Shown: piece by piece, positions 19,610-31,371 of the stretch | How positions within the stretch are numbered: the first letter of the stretch is position 1 | Layout of the letters: every line of letters begins with the position of its first letter | Assembly: GCA_029465975.1 (NCBI GenBank) | Contig: CM055739.1 | Coordinates: 12,110,151-12,174,150, forward strand | Origin: Dallia pectoralis | Taxonomy: Eukaryota; Chordata; Actinopteri; Esociformes; Umbridae | DNA length: 64,000 nucleotides | Direction of reading: 5' to 3' | Notes under the pieces: model-generated | What the model was told of the DNA's origin: nothing | Database searches by the model: none | The model's input: only the letters and a program-made list of their open reading frames with translations | Program-made: the position numbers and the translations under genes

Positions 19610-20106
19610 TGTCACGAATACACAGGACAACGGTGTTTGAAAATCCAATCGCGGATAGCGATGTTTTATTGAACAATATGATGGAGTTGGCACAAGAGTA
19701 GTCCGGACTGGCAGGGTTCGTTATCGGAATATCAGAGTCCGTAATGGGCACCGAAGGAGCAGGCAGAGACGTAGTCGGAAAACAGGCAGGTAGGTCAGAG
19801 TACGGGAAAATCACTGAAGGAACAGAGCAGAGGATTAGGCAGTAACGGCAATCAAAAACAAGCACGGGTCTGGTACACAGGAATTCAATAAATCTCTCGC
19901 ACCTATAAATTGCTTAGTAGACGTGAAAAATGAACAATACCTCGCAGTGGTCTAACAGGAATGGTGAGTATATGTAGTGTGTGTAATCAGTGTCAGGTGT
20001 GCGTCAAAACTCAGGTGAGTTGGATCTACCCTGATTGCACCTTCCTCCCTTGGGTTGGGGAATTGACAGCTCAGGCATAGAAGAGGAGAAACCTCTGTTT
20101 CTCACA
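19610..20106 (-). repeat. 3' LTR of the gypsy element
   Basis: A 497-bp LTR. On the plus strand it starts TGTCACGAAT and ends GTTTCTCACA. The polypurine tract of the element, read on the minus strand as GGGGAGGGGGATAC, abuts it at 20107-20120. Confidence 0.95.
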
Positions 20107-20290
20107 GTATCCCCCTCCCCACGGGTGGCTCCTGACGCCCTAAGGGCTCTACTGGGTGGTTTTCCACGGGGTCTCGGCGCAGGACGATCTGGATGGTCGA
20201 CGTGGAATGCCGCCTTCAGGGCTGGGTCGAGAACATCCTTGGAAGGAACCCATGATCTCTCCTCGGGTCCGTATCCCTCCCTGTTGTCGC
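20107..20290 (-). pseudogene. Gypsy chromodomain-like tail, out of frame
   Basis: On the minus strand one frame reads EGYGPEERSWVPSKDVLD then HPDRPAPRPRGKPP, the signature of the chromodomain and C-terminus of sushi-type integrases. It is out of frame with the integrase core that precedes it at 20291, because the intervening integrase segment has been deleted. Confidence 0.8.
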
Positions 20291-21265
20291 AGATACTTCC
20301 CGATCTCCTGATTCAGGCGTTCCGTTTGGCCGTTGGATTGCGGGTGGTAGCCCGAGGTCAGACTCACGGTCACTCCAAGCCTGGTACAGAACGCCTCTCA
20401 TAAATGAGAAATGAATTCTGGACCTCGATCTGATACGATATCCTCCGGCATGCCAAACTGCCGGAAGATTTGGGAAAAACAATCTCTGCCAACTGGGTGG
20501 CGTTAGGCAGTTGTGGCAATGGAATAAGTCTGCACATCTTGGAAAATCTGTCCACCACCACCAAAATAACAGTATGTCCCTCGGATACAGGTAAATCAGT
20601 TATGAAATCCATTGAGATATGGGACCATGGTCGATGTGGTGTGGGTAGTGGCATAAGTTTACCTTCGGGTAGGGTGCGCGGGGTCTTAGATTGTGCGCAC
20701 ACCGGACAGGACAGGACATAATCACGTACATCCCCAAGAAGAGATGCCCACCAATAGCGCTGGCTGAGAAGTTTGGTGGTTTTTGTGATGCCAGGGTGAC
20801 CGGTGCTGAGAGAGATGTGACACCATTCGAGTAGTTGTGAACGTACGGCAGTGGGTACATACATTTTGTTGATGGGTGTCTCCTCAGGTGCCGGTTCCGC
20901 TAGTTGATTCTCTCGAATAGTCTCGTCCAGGGTCCATTGAATGGGGGCAACTCGACAGGTTACTGGGAGAATAGGTTCGGGATCGGACCGATGCACCGGT
21001 CGGTCAAACTGGCGCGACAGTGCATCTGCCTTGCCATTCCGCGATCCGGGGATGTAGGATACCGTAAACCGAAAACGGTTGAAGAAAAGAGACCACCGGG
21101 CCTGTCTGGAATTCAACCTCTTTGCCCGTTGCAGGTATTCTAGGTTTCGGTGGTCGGTGAGTACCATGAACGGATGAAGCGCTCCCTCGAGCCAGTGACG
21201 CCACTCCTCCAAAGCCAACTTGATGGCCAGTAGTTCTCTGTTTCCCACGTCATAAATTCTTTCCG
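20291..21265 (-). pseudogene. Gypsy RNase H and integrase, broken
   Basis: The minus strand reads RNase H (NRELLAIKLALEEWRHWLEG, LTDHRNLEYL), then the integrase zinc region (HPGITKTTKLL to CPVCAQSK), the catalytic core (SMDFITDLPVSEG with the first Asp) and a later YHPQSNGQTERLNQEIGKY with the Glu region. A frameshift near 20480 separates the two catalytic parts, and the sequence after QEIGKYLRQ is deleted. Confidence 0.88.
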
Positions 21266-21969
21266 CAGGATTTAAACTTTAGGAGGTGTACCTTGGCGCT
21301 GGGAGAGAACAGCTCCCACTCCTACGTCAGATGCATCCACCTCTACGACGAAAGGAAGTGCAGGGTCCGGCTGGCAAAGAATAGGTACCGATGTGAAGCG
21401 TACTTGTAGACCCGAGAACGCTTTATGCACAGCCTCGGTCCACTTGAGGGTCCTTCCCTTCTGGCTGGTCATAGCAGAGAGCGGTGCGGAAGTGGTGCTG
21501 AAGTTTCTCACAAACCTTCTGTAATAGTTAGCAAAACCTAGGAAACGCTGTAATTCCTTTACCGTGGTGGGTATCGGCCAATTACGGATGGCGGTGATCT
21601 TGTTCTCATCCAAGCGCACTCCGCCAGGCATGAGGATAGCTCCTAGGAAGGATATAGTAGAGGGATGAAACTCACTCTTCTCAAGCTTTACAAACAGATC
21701 ATGATTCTTTAACCGTTGCAAGACCTGTTTCACATGTAGGATGTGTTCGGGCAGAGAGTTTGAATAGATCAGAATATCATCGATATAAACAATGATAAAA
21801 CGGTCAATCATGTCATGGAAAATGTAATTCATGAATGACTGGAATACGGCAGGAGCGTTGGTCAGCCCAAAAGGCATGACGCAGTATTCGTAATGCCCGC
21901 GATGAGTAATGAACGCCGTCTTCCACTCGTCCCCCTCTCGTGTGCGCACCAGGTTGTACGCGCTGCGTT
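21266..21969 (-). pseudogene. Gypsy reverse transcriptase, broken
   Basis: The minus strand reads RT motifs in order: YCVMPFGLTNAPAVFQSF, IVYIDDILIYS (catalytic DD), FLGAILMPGGVRLDENK and RFLGFANYYRRFVRNFS. A TAA at about 21966-21970 interrupts the LDxRSAY motif just upstream. A frameshift near 21285 separates RT from RNase H. Confidence 0.9.
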
Positions 21970-22112
21970 AATCCAGCTTGGTATATATGGTCGCCTGTCC
22001 TACCTGTTCTAGGGCAGAAGGAATCAATGGTAAGGGATAACTATTATTTATAGTGATATCGTTTAAACCTTGATAATCAATGCACGGTCTGAGGCCCCAT
22101 CCTTCTTTTTAA

Positions 22113-23693
22113 CTAAAAAAAGCTGGATGCGGCTGGGGAGGTTGATGGCCGGATCGCTCCCTGGCTTAAAGACTCATCTATGTATTGGCTCATCGCCTCA
22201 AGTTCCGGCTGAGACAGTGGGTAGATGTGTCCGCGAGGAGGAGTTGCTCCGGACAGCAGGTCGATAGCACAGTCCCAGCGTCGGTGTGGAGGCAGACCGC
22301 CGGCTCTCTCCTTTGAGAATACCTGTTCGCACTCAGAATATTCGGAAGGTAAGGAAACACAAGGGGGACAGTCCGCGTCCTCTACTGATGTCGTTTTACA
22401 AGGTAAGGTGAGGCAACGGGACTGACATTCTTTATTCCAGGTTAAAATCCTTCCCTGACTCCAGGATATGTTGGGATCGTGTAACACCAACCAGGGATGT
22501 CCTAACACCAGTAGATCCTGAGGGGCGGATATAACCAGTAGCGAAATGTCCTCATAATGTAAAGCACCAACCTGCATTTGTAGTGTACAGGTCCGCTGCG
22601 TAACGAAACCTGTACCTAGAGGTAGACCGTCTACCGCATTAATCCTGAGAGCTGGTTCGATAGTTCTCACCTCCAGCTTCAGCTCCTTAGCAAGCCCTTG
22701 GTTAATAAAGTTGCCTGCAGCTCCGGCATCTATTAATCCCTGAATAGACCGTACTGAATTCCCAGACCTCAGAGTTACCGGTACATATAGTTGCTTAGAC
22801 GTAATGTTGAGCGGGGTCCGGGTGTTTACCGGAAAAGACGAATGGGTTTTAGACTCGGCTTTCCTCGGAGCCCGTATGTGGCACTGTTGGATTTTGTGGC
22901 CCGATTGCCCACAGTATAGACACAACCCCTCTAGGTAACGTCGCCTTCTCTCCGCTGGGCTGATCGGAGATCTCCCCAGTTGCATGGATTCCTCCTCCCT
23001 CTCATACTCTCGGTGCTTGCAAACGGAAACGATGGACCGGCCTGATTCGGGGACCGTGGGAGTCTGTCTCTCCCGAAGGAGATTGTCTATATTAATCGCC
23101 ATGCGAATATACTCCGTCAAGTCTCGGACGTCCCCACGACAAGCCAATTCTGTCTGGAGGTCCCGCCGCAGTCCTTTCCGATAGACCGTGAGTAGAAAAG
23201 ACTCACCCCAACCACTACCAGCAGAGAGGGTACGGAACTCCACCGTGTACTCTGCCACAGTACGCGCTCCTTGGCGTAAGTCAACCAATTGGTCCCCCAC
23301 ACTACGTCCCGAAACGGGGTGATCAAACACCTCTTTAAAAGCATTGAGGAACCCGGTCTCCGACCGTAGCACGGGACTGTGAGCTGACCATAATGCTGTC
23401 GCCCACTCTAGAGCTCTACCCGTCAATAGAGAGATTGTAAAATCCACCTTGCTTTCATCATTAGGGAAGGAGAACTGGTGGTGAGAGATGTACAGTGCTA
23501 CCTGTAGCACGAAACCCTGGCATTTCCCAGGTGTCCCGTCATATTTGATGGGCATCGAGATGTGAGATGCTGGCATCACGTTGACCACTGGTGCCAAAGA
23601 GGATTCGGCCCTCCCAGCATGGAGCATTCCTAGAAGTTCCTCTATCCTCCGATCCTGTAGTTCAAATCGCTTCTGGAACTCCGCAGGATCCAT
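22113..23693 (-). pseudogene. Gypsy gag-protease-RT N-terminus (526 codons)
   Basis: The frame starts MDPAEFQKRFELQDRR a few bases after the LTR and primer site. It has a capsid-like region, a zinc knuckle CLYCGQSGHKIQQC near residue 260, and a protease segment GLIDAGAAGNFI. The usual active-site triplet DSG is DAG here, which should inactivate the protease. It then enters the RT N-terminus (WDCAIDLLSGATPPRG) and stops at a frameshift near 22113. Confidence 0.9.
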
Positions 23694-23701
23694 TGCTATC
23701 G

Positions 23702-23711
23702 GCGAGGTATT
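23702..23711 (-). promoter_or_regulatory. Putative self-primer binding site of the gypsy element
   Basis: Read on the minus strand, AATACCTCGC follows the 5' LTR with one intervening G. It is the perfect reverse complement of GCGAGGTATT (24047 down to 24038 within the LTR). That segment lies about 27 bases after a TATA-like CATATACT and so at the expected transcript start. Sushi/Tf1-group elements are known to self-prime this way. Confidence 0.65.
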
Positions 23712-23712
23712 C

Positions 23713-24208
23713 TGTCACGAATACACAGGACAACGGTGTTTGAAAATCCAATCGCGATAGCGATGTTTTATTGAACAATATGATGGAGTTGGCACAAGAG
23801 TAGTCTGGACTGGCAGGGTTTGTTATCGGAATATCAGAGCCCGTAATGGGCACCGAAGGAGCAGGCAGAGACGTAGTCGGAAAACCGGCAGGTAGGTCAG
23901 AGTACGGGAAAATCACTGAAGGAACAGAGCGGAGGATTAGGCAGTAACGGTTATCAAAAACAAGCACGGGTCTGGTACACAGGAATTCAATAAATCTCTC
24001 GCACCTATAAATTGCTTAGTAGACGTGAAAAACGAACAATACCTCGCAGTGGTCTAACAGGAATGGTGAGTATATGTAGTGTGTGTAATCAGTGTCAGGT
24101 GTGCGTCAAAACTCAGGTGAGTTGGATCTACCCTGATTGCGCCTTCCTCCCTTGGGTTGGGGAATTGACAGCTCAGGCATAGAAGAGGAGAAACCTCTGT
24201 TTCTCACA
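23713..24208 (-). repeat. 5' LTR of the gypsy element
   Basis: A 496-bp LTR, about 98 percent identical to 19610-20106. On the minus strand it contains CATATACT as TATA-like box and a predicted RNA start at 24047. Confidence 0.95.
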
Positions 24209-24384
24209 CTAGTAATATCAGATAACAGTAGGCTACATCATGATCAAAGACAGTCTCGCAATCTCATTTACTTCCAGGGTTTTATTTTTAGACAAATTCT
24301 ATCGTCTTTCATAACAATGCCAATCCCGGTTCAGTCAATACCAACGTGCAATGAGCACGCGCAATGAGCAGTAAGTGGGAGGAG

Positions 24385-24465
24385 CAGCGTGTGGGAGGGG
24401 CTGCGTGTGGGAGGGGCTTCGTATGGGAGGGGCTGTGTGTGGGAGGGGCTGCGTGTGGGGCTAGC
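24385..24465. repeat. GTGGGAGGGGCTGCGT tandem array, about 5 units
   Basis: Short G-rich tandem units with variants (GGCTTCGTAT, GGCTGTGTGT). An inverted relative of the same unit occurs at about 17573-17632, so the two arrays bracket the gypsy element in opposite orientation. Confidence 0.85.
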
Positions 24466-24544
24466 AGTGACTTAATCCTATGTGAGACATATCACTTCCA
24501 ATCCTAATTGAGGGTCGGACCATTTGAGGGCAGGATACACAGTC

Positions 24545-24660
24545 GTTTTTGATCTATTTTGCCTTTATTTAACCAGGTTAATCGATTGACCTGGCCAAGA
24601 TAAGGCGCAAAGTGCCAGGCGACATGAAGTTACACATAAAAATACAAACAGTGATATAGG
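24545..24660 (-). repeat. LINE 3' tail
   Basis: On the minus strand this ends GGTTAAATAAAGGC after TATCTTGGCCAGGTCAAT, the same 3' tail as at 32150-32410, 50640-50690 and 62125-62220. Only the tail is present. Confidence 0.7.
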
Positions 24661-25153
24661 CCGAAGAGGAGGCGGCCACCGGGAAGCAGGTGTGCTGATT
24701 GCAAAGAGGGAACCAACATCAGTGTTTGAAAATGTTTCTCCAGCGTTCGGAACGTCTTGTTGCGGGGTGTTTCCCTTCTATTTCCATTTGTCATAACAGT
24801 GGCGGAGCTGGAGGAAGAACTCCGAAACCTTAAGGGAAGGCTGAGAAGAACAAACTAAAATGTGACTGATTAATTGGCTAATATTTTACTCAATGCAGAA
24901 AAGACACTGCCCTCTGCTTCATCCCCTGAATCGTCAAATCCCGGACAGACTGCTTCACCCAGGCGTCCATCTAAAGCTTCTGGAGGTGGGGTGTATGGTG
25001 TAAGTAGCATATATGCCTAGGGGAAAGAATCTGTTTATTTTCTGGACACAAATGGACAGTCTCAGTTTATGACTGGTTTGATTAACTAACACATGTTCTG
25101 AGCTCTAAATATGCTACAAAGATCATGATGCTGAATTCTATATTTAAGATCAT

Positions 25154-25425
25154 TTGGAAGGTGTGCCCGGCAGTAGATGTCATGTTGGAAGGTGTGCCCG
25201 GCTGTAGATGTCATGTTGGAAGGTGTGCCCGGCTGTAGATGTCATGTTGGAAGGTGTGCCCGGCTGTAGATGTCATGTTGGAAGGTGTGCCCGGCTGTAG
25301 ATGCCATGTTGGAAGGTGTGCCCGGCAGTAGATGTCATGTTGGAAGGTGTGCCCGGCTGTAGATGTCAGGGTGTGGGAAGGTGTGCCCGGCAGTAGATGT
25401 CAGGGTGTGGGAAGTTGTGCCCGGC
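25154..25425. repeat. 31-bp minisatellite, about 9 copies
   Basis: The unit is TTGGAAGGTGTGCCCGGCTG plus TAGATGTCATG, with CAGTAG variants and a slightly altered distal end. Confidence 0.95.
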
Positions 25426-25631
25426 AGACAGTCATTAGAGTCATCGTAAAGCGACGTAGAGTTACCATGGCAATATGACCAGCACATCTTTGTGTAGGAC
25501 CAGTAGAGGTTAGATAAATAAATGAGCTTTGTTTCCGTGCCCTTGAATATATGTTTACCATCCTAACCTCTAGGGTTGATTTATGTTTACTAATCATCAG
25601 GACGATGATGATCACTTTTGGGAGGGGTGAA

Positions 25632-26009
25632 TGTAACCAGGTAGTGATAGGCATGACCATGTGATCTGGCCCCGCCCCTAGATGTTCAAGAGGTTAAAGG
25701 TTGGCAGGAGGGGCAGTTTGTTTGGTGTGTGCTGGAGTCACTGGTTGAGCAGCGAGGCGAGGCGCTGTGTCAATGCACGTTACCTGGTATGTAATAGTCT
25801 TTGTGAATGTAACTGTGTATTTTAATGTGTATTGTAATGTGTTGGTTCTTATGTTGTTGTGTTTGGGTTGGTGCAGGTACTTGGCCTATGTCACTGTTTT
25901 ATGTAGATGTTAGTTTGTATTCAAATAAAATCTGTTTTGTAACCAAGCTTACACTAGTCTGTACCTATGTAAAGGAGGGCGAACCTTGGTACACTGTGTA
26001 GAGGTTACA
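25632..26009 (+). mobile_element. Possible solo LTR
   Basis: A 378-bp segment bounded by TGTAACC and GGTTACA, a 7-bp inverted terminus in the TG...CA form. AATAAAA lies at about 25925, as expected inside an LTR. No matching target duplication is visible, so this remains tentative. Confidence 0.35.
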
Positions 26010-28350
26010 TCAATACAAGAGAACTAACACAATGATAGAGAACACGATGCACATGGCTGTAATTGATAGTGCGCAAATGTGTACAAACAGCTGTGCAGTT
26101 GATCATGTGCGGAGGCTTTGATTAATACGCTAGTGCTGTTATGATGTCGTTTAGAACCTTAAGTGTTGCTGAGGTTCTCCCATGATCGGCTCTGAAGCCA
26201 GATTCCATGTCAGAAAGGCTGTGGCAGCGGTGCCAACCTGTCATCTTGGGAATCTCCGCTTGCAAACGCTGGGTTCTGCATCCGCGTGCTTCACATTGGC
26301 ATATTAATAGATTCCAAATATCACGTTATATTTACAAGTATGCACATATTTTTTACAACAACAAATTAACTATTCGGTTCTTAGACGAATGCCATGATTG
26401 CAAATACATTTCACAAGTTTGCAATTCTTTATTACATCTACCAAACGTTGTCGCCTATGACCTTTATAATTACGGGACTATGTACCAATTGTGTTTCTAC
26501 ATTAAATGCACATATTTATCTGTATTTTTCTGTATATGATTACATTTCGTGGCACCATCCGCTATACTTGCAAAGGCGACATGGCCATATAAAGAAGTCC
26601 CACCCCTTTAGGAGTGTGTCCCGATTGGGACTTATGTCAAATGCTCTAGAGATGGAACATATCGTTTTATGATATGATATGCTGCCTACAGCTAATGGAA
26701 TCTTGAAGAAACGTTGGCCCTACAGAAGTTGTTAACTATCGTCGAGGGGGCTATATGAGGTGGGTACACATAATTTGATCAACATTAATTTAACTCTGAT
26801 TATATAAGCAAAGTTAACAATTGCATCTATTGCCGCTGTTTTATCAATATAAATATTATTTCAGTTGAATAGTTTCACCTTTAAATTCCATACATTGATT
26901 TAAGTGCATGCTTGTACTTCATAATGGAAATTATGTAATGAACAAAATTATCACTTTCCATCTATCCGCCAAATGCATATCGATTTTGGCATTGGATGAG
27001 AGAATTGTAATTTTATAAGTCATGCTAGTCCGGTAGTAAATCAGCGCATGTTTTATAGGGTAATTAGTGCGAATTCGAGGTCTAACAGACATTTATATTC
27101 GTTGGCAGATCATTGTATTTTTATTACTAGTAGTAATAAAAGGAAGTAGTGTAAACAAAAAAAAACATGTCAGAATAAATGGGTTGGGTTAAAGAAGAAA
27201 ACATATAATAGTCCATGTATAAATATCCTTTTAAAAATCACCATAGAAACCTGATGATATTAGGATAAATATTATCGTGCAAATAGTCGGCCTGCATTTC
27301 AACACCTTTTCTTTGGCATTTTTTTTACTTAACAATTAACGCATTTAATGTATACAATTTATTCTGTAGTCATAGAAACATCAACACGGATGCATAGTAT
27401 TCTAGTTTTTGTTTTCTACTTTTTATCCTTTCATATGTTGATAATGGTCTTTCTGAAAAATCTATTAAATGAAAATACATTTTAGTGTAGAATGTTCCAC
27501 TATCGTTTTCAATTATTATAGGAAACTCAAAATTGAATCATCATCTTTGTCTTCTACTGAGCTGGGAAATTTGTACGATTTTGACCTTAGTTTGGCCAGA
27601 ACTTTTATTGATTTACTAAAAATCTGCCAATTAATCCAATTTCACGCTAATATTCTGTATGTAGCCTAGCTATTCAAAAAAATATGTAACTTGATACATA
27701 TACTTCTAACTGGATTACATGTACACGCTTTGCTTTAGTCAAAAGCTTTGGTTTCAATTATGTTTTAATTATTCAGTAGTCAATATAATTCAGCATCTTA
27801 ATATATTGTTGGCAGATCTACCCTGAATAATTTATAATTAATAATTGGTTTGGTGTGTTCTGATTTTCAAAGCCTTATTTTTTTCCATGTAGTTGTTGTG
27901 GACCTAACATAGGCAATACGCCGGACAAGAAAACGGTTTGATTGTTTTCTTCTAAGTTTTTCTGACGTTTGTTTAATTGCTATATAGGCTACAGTTTCAA
28001 CCATGGCGCAACAATACGCGCCCACACAGACTAGATGGTAGATATAGGCTACATTTGATTTCAAACTGACACGCGATTTCTTCTTATTGGCTCGAAAATC
28101 CTGTAAATGCCAGATTCTGAATTTACCTGCCACATTTCCTGATGAACCAAAATACACTATTACATACACAGATTTTACATCCTGTATTTGCTCCTATATG
28201 GCTATCGCCTAAATATCGAATTCGAATTATATTGATTTTTTCAGAACATATCGAATGTATGTAAATGGGTTAGGGTTAGCCCTAACCCTAAATGGTAAAG
28301 TGCTAGAATACATTTCACAAGAATTCTGTTAAAGAAGGGCTGCAGCATCC
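26010..28350. other. AT-rich intergenic stretch, no feature recognised
   Basis: Only short frames without protein-like composition were seen. At 28267-28291 there is a short head-to-head run of GGGTTA and CCCTAA units. Confidence 0.5.
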
Positions 28351-28351
28351 A

Positions 28352-28555
28352 TCCATCCATCCAATCAATCAATCAAATGTATTTATAAAGCCCTTTTTAC
28401 AACAAAAGTTGTCACAAAGTGCTTTTACAATCACCAGCCTGAATCCGACAGAGCAAACATCAACAAGTTGAACAAAAAAACAAGTTGATACACGGCGGCT
28501 AGGAAAAACTCCCTGAAAGTCAGATTTAGGAAGAAACCTAGAGAGGAACCTTTTT
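28352..28555. repeat. Dispersed teleost repeat, second copy
   Basis: Same repeat and orientation as 1495-1690, starting with ATCC/ATCA units. This copy keeps TTGTCACAAAGTGC where the other has a perfect palindrome. It is truncated at AGAGAGGAACC. Confidence 0.8.
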
Positions 28556-30585
28556 ATTTCGTGGACCATCAAATTACAGTAAAAAATTCGTCATTCAAAG
28601 TACCAGAGTTGTTTCAGCTATCTTCACATTTAATTTCCAAAACGAAAAGCGATTAAAAATGAGAAATGCGAGTACATTTTGCATTTGATGGCATAACATT
28701 AATTTGACAAGCCACTGGGCTGGGGTAACTGGTCTCTACATATTGGCAAGTAGAGTCGGACCACGAAGTATTTCACAATATTTCAGACGTTTAGTTTAAA
28801 AGGCTAAAACCAATAGCCTACACAGTCAGTTAATCAATCAAGAACAAGGTGAGAGTAAAGACCTGTAGACACTCGGCCCTCTATGGAACCGGTTTGACAC
28901 CTGTGCCCGGGTGACAGCAATAATGTGCCAGCCCTGGTGTTTAGCCTACAGATGCACTAACCAATAGTGAACAATAATTGAATCTAAAAAATTACCCTTT
29001 AGCAATCGGCAAATATTCATCCATAAAAAAGGGATTCCACGAACTACGATTCAAAACGAGAAACAAACGCTAAGAGTCCGAACGGGACACACGAGGAAAG
29101 CAGTACAAAACACAACAGGTGTCGGTTATTCAAAGAGAGAGAGAGAGGGCGTTGTCTTCACTGACACCGCTGGCCGCCCTGCCAGCACCTGACACCCATG
29201 TTAAACAAATATTAAGCTTGCACGGTAACGGAGAAGGATTAATTATTGTCGGGGTCTTCAATTTTTTCTTGTCCAGCTTAAAATAATTTCTCAACTTAAA
29301 ATAATTTCTAACCTGGCCTGCCTTAAAGTGTTGATGTGAACAAAGCATGTAGCTACAGTTACTTACAGTTACAAACAAACACATTAGATCAACTGATGTT
29401 AAAATGTTCAATCAATGGATGTATTATTGTAACTGACAAAAACGTTCAAGCTGAACTTCACATCTAGTGAAGGTGACATGATACAGAACGTGTTTGGCGA
29501 GTATAGGTAATTGCCTATTGTCTAACTATGTTAAGTAAAAATGCATGAAAGAAAGTATTTTAACATATAACTATTTATCTAACTATTTAACTAATTTTGT
29601 TAATCACATCAGATGCTGAATGCGAAAAGCTGGACAGAAAGGAAAAGAAAAGTAATGTGTGAGAAAGATTGAGAAAGATAAAGGAGAGTGAGAGCGCAAG
29701 GAGGTAAAGAACTAGTGAAATAAAGGTTAAATAAAAAAATTAACAAGAGAAAGGGCGTGAAATAAATTAGAGTTAAATAACAAGAGAAAGGGCATGAGAT
29801 ACAAGTGGAAGAACAAGATAAAGGGCGTGGGAATAAATTAGAAGAGTTAAATAACAAGAGAAAGGGCAAGAGTCTATAGCACTCAAGTGCTGTTACAAAA
29901 CCCGGCCATATGATATTATGGGCAATTCGGCTAAATGTAGAAAAGCTGTTAACTAAAACAAAACCGAAACTTCCTTCAAACTTTACATACTCTGATGGTA
30001 AACAGAAGATTGGCTGTGCATAGAAACATGTATTTATACATTTGCTATGTACATAAATGCAAAATATATGCAAAATATATGCCCTGTACACTTATAATTA
30101 ATATAGCATGTAGCCTTTCCATTCATGTACATTATATTACATTAAGAACATTTCAAACTATTTTTCTCAGGTGACTTGCATAGAACAAAATTCTAAACTG
30201 TCACTACTAGCTTTCCTTACTCAAACAATGATCCAGTATTCAGTGCTAGAAATTCAGTTTCAGAATCTGGTGAGACTGATTTTCTTCCATACATCACACC
30301 ACCCAATCCAGTCGCCTGACTTTACATACACGCAATATGATCAGGAGATTAATGTGGCGGATTGAGAAGTTTGCAGCCTGTGGGTAAAGTTTTTTTTTAA
30401 ATTCTGGTAGACCCCGTCCTGATGCTTCGGTAATGCCATTGTGTATTGTATATGCCCTGCATGGAAGGGAGATGCCAGCCAATGAAGCAGCCGCCGTACC
30501 AGGGAGTAGTAGCCTACAGCTTCTGAGGATTGCAGGATTCTCCCGATGGGGCATCTGTAAGAGTCAGTGCATCAATGCGTAGGGG
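28556..30585. other. Intergenic stretch, minor tandem repeat only
   Basis: No gene was recognised. At about 29745-29872 a segment with AACAAGAGAAAGGGC is repeated three times, imperfectly. Confidence 0.5.
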
Positions 30586-30593
30586 GGCGTGAC

Positions 30594-31363
30594 CAGTGGA
30601 GGTTCTAGACAAATTTTACTGGGGGGGGGCAGTGTTTAATCAGAGGGGCACATTTAAGAAACAGAAACAAATGAATATGCTTTAATTTTGTTTACTATAA
30701 AATCATACAAACGTTTATTTTGTACATAAAGAGTGCATCAATTGGAACAATGAGGTTGGGTCATCAAAAATAAATACAGTAAATGCTGCGCTTTTATATA
30801 GCGCTTTTATCCAGTACAGTAGGACAATGCTGCTAAAGGTGGGCATGGACACTAGAAAAAAAGTGTTTTTGGTAATCAGCATTTAACTAAAGTGTCAAAA
30901 ATAACATCTATTTATTTTTAACGAAGTAAGCCTCAATAGCTAATGTGAAGTTATCAGGGCCAAAGCTGACATGTGTAACATAAGTAACATTTGAAAGAAA
31001 CCAATAAAATATAACAAAAACAGTATTGCTTCGATAAGTATGCATATTTAAACAAACCAGACATTTACAAACTTAATTTCGTTATCTGAGTGACACAGTA
31101 ACGTTCAACAAATCACTTTATTAGACAAATTCATCTTGCATCCAGCAAGGCAGTGTTCAGATGCGTCGCTCTAATTAATCTGTGTAGTACGCTGAGTCAC
31201 ATTAGTTCCGCTTTTGGTGCTACCGCATAAAATAAAAAAATTAATACATTTTATTTTATTTACATTTTATTATTCAGTCAGCTCAGGGGGGACCACATGG
31301 GGGGCCAGGGACATTTTCACAGGGGCACTGGCCCCTTTAGGCCCCCATGTAGAACCGCCCCTG
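30594..31363. mobile_element. hAT-type MITE with 8-bp target duplication
   Basis: The 770-bp element starts CAGTGGAGGTTCTAGA and ends TGTAGAACCGCCCCTG, giving 16-bp terminal inverted repeats with three mismatches. It is flanked by an exact 8-bp duplication GGCGTGAC (30586-30593, 31364-31371). An 8-bp duplication and a CAG...CTG end are the hallmark of the hAT superfamily. No transposase is present. Confidence 0.9.
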
Positions 31364-31371
31364 GGCGTGAC

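Larger units (their letters stand above)
19610..24208 (-). mobile_element. Degraded Ty3/gypsy (sushi-like) LTR retrotransposon
   Basis: Two direct LTRs (19610-20106 and 23713-24208, about ten differences) enclose a minus-strand gag-pol. The target duplication CTAGT flanks both ends (19605-19609, 24209-24213). The order on the minus strand is gag with a CCHC knuckle, aspartic protease, reverse transcriptase, RNase H, integrase and a chromodomain-like tail. Frameshifts and in-frame stops break pol, and the integrase C-terminal part is deleted, so this copy cannot move on its own. LTR divergence of about 2 percent makes it older than the element in the obsl1-like intron. Confidence 0.95.

Noticed and set aside
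24841..25005. Possible small gene exons (AELEEELRNLKGRL-like frame, then a Ser/Pro-rich frame ending at a possible donor)
   Set aside because: The first frame stops after about 20 residues and the two pieces are not joined by clear splice sites. No recognised family.
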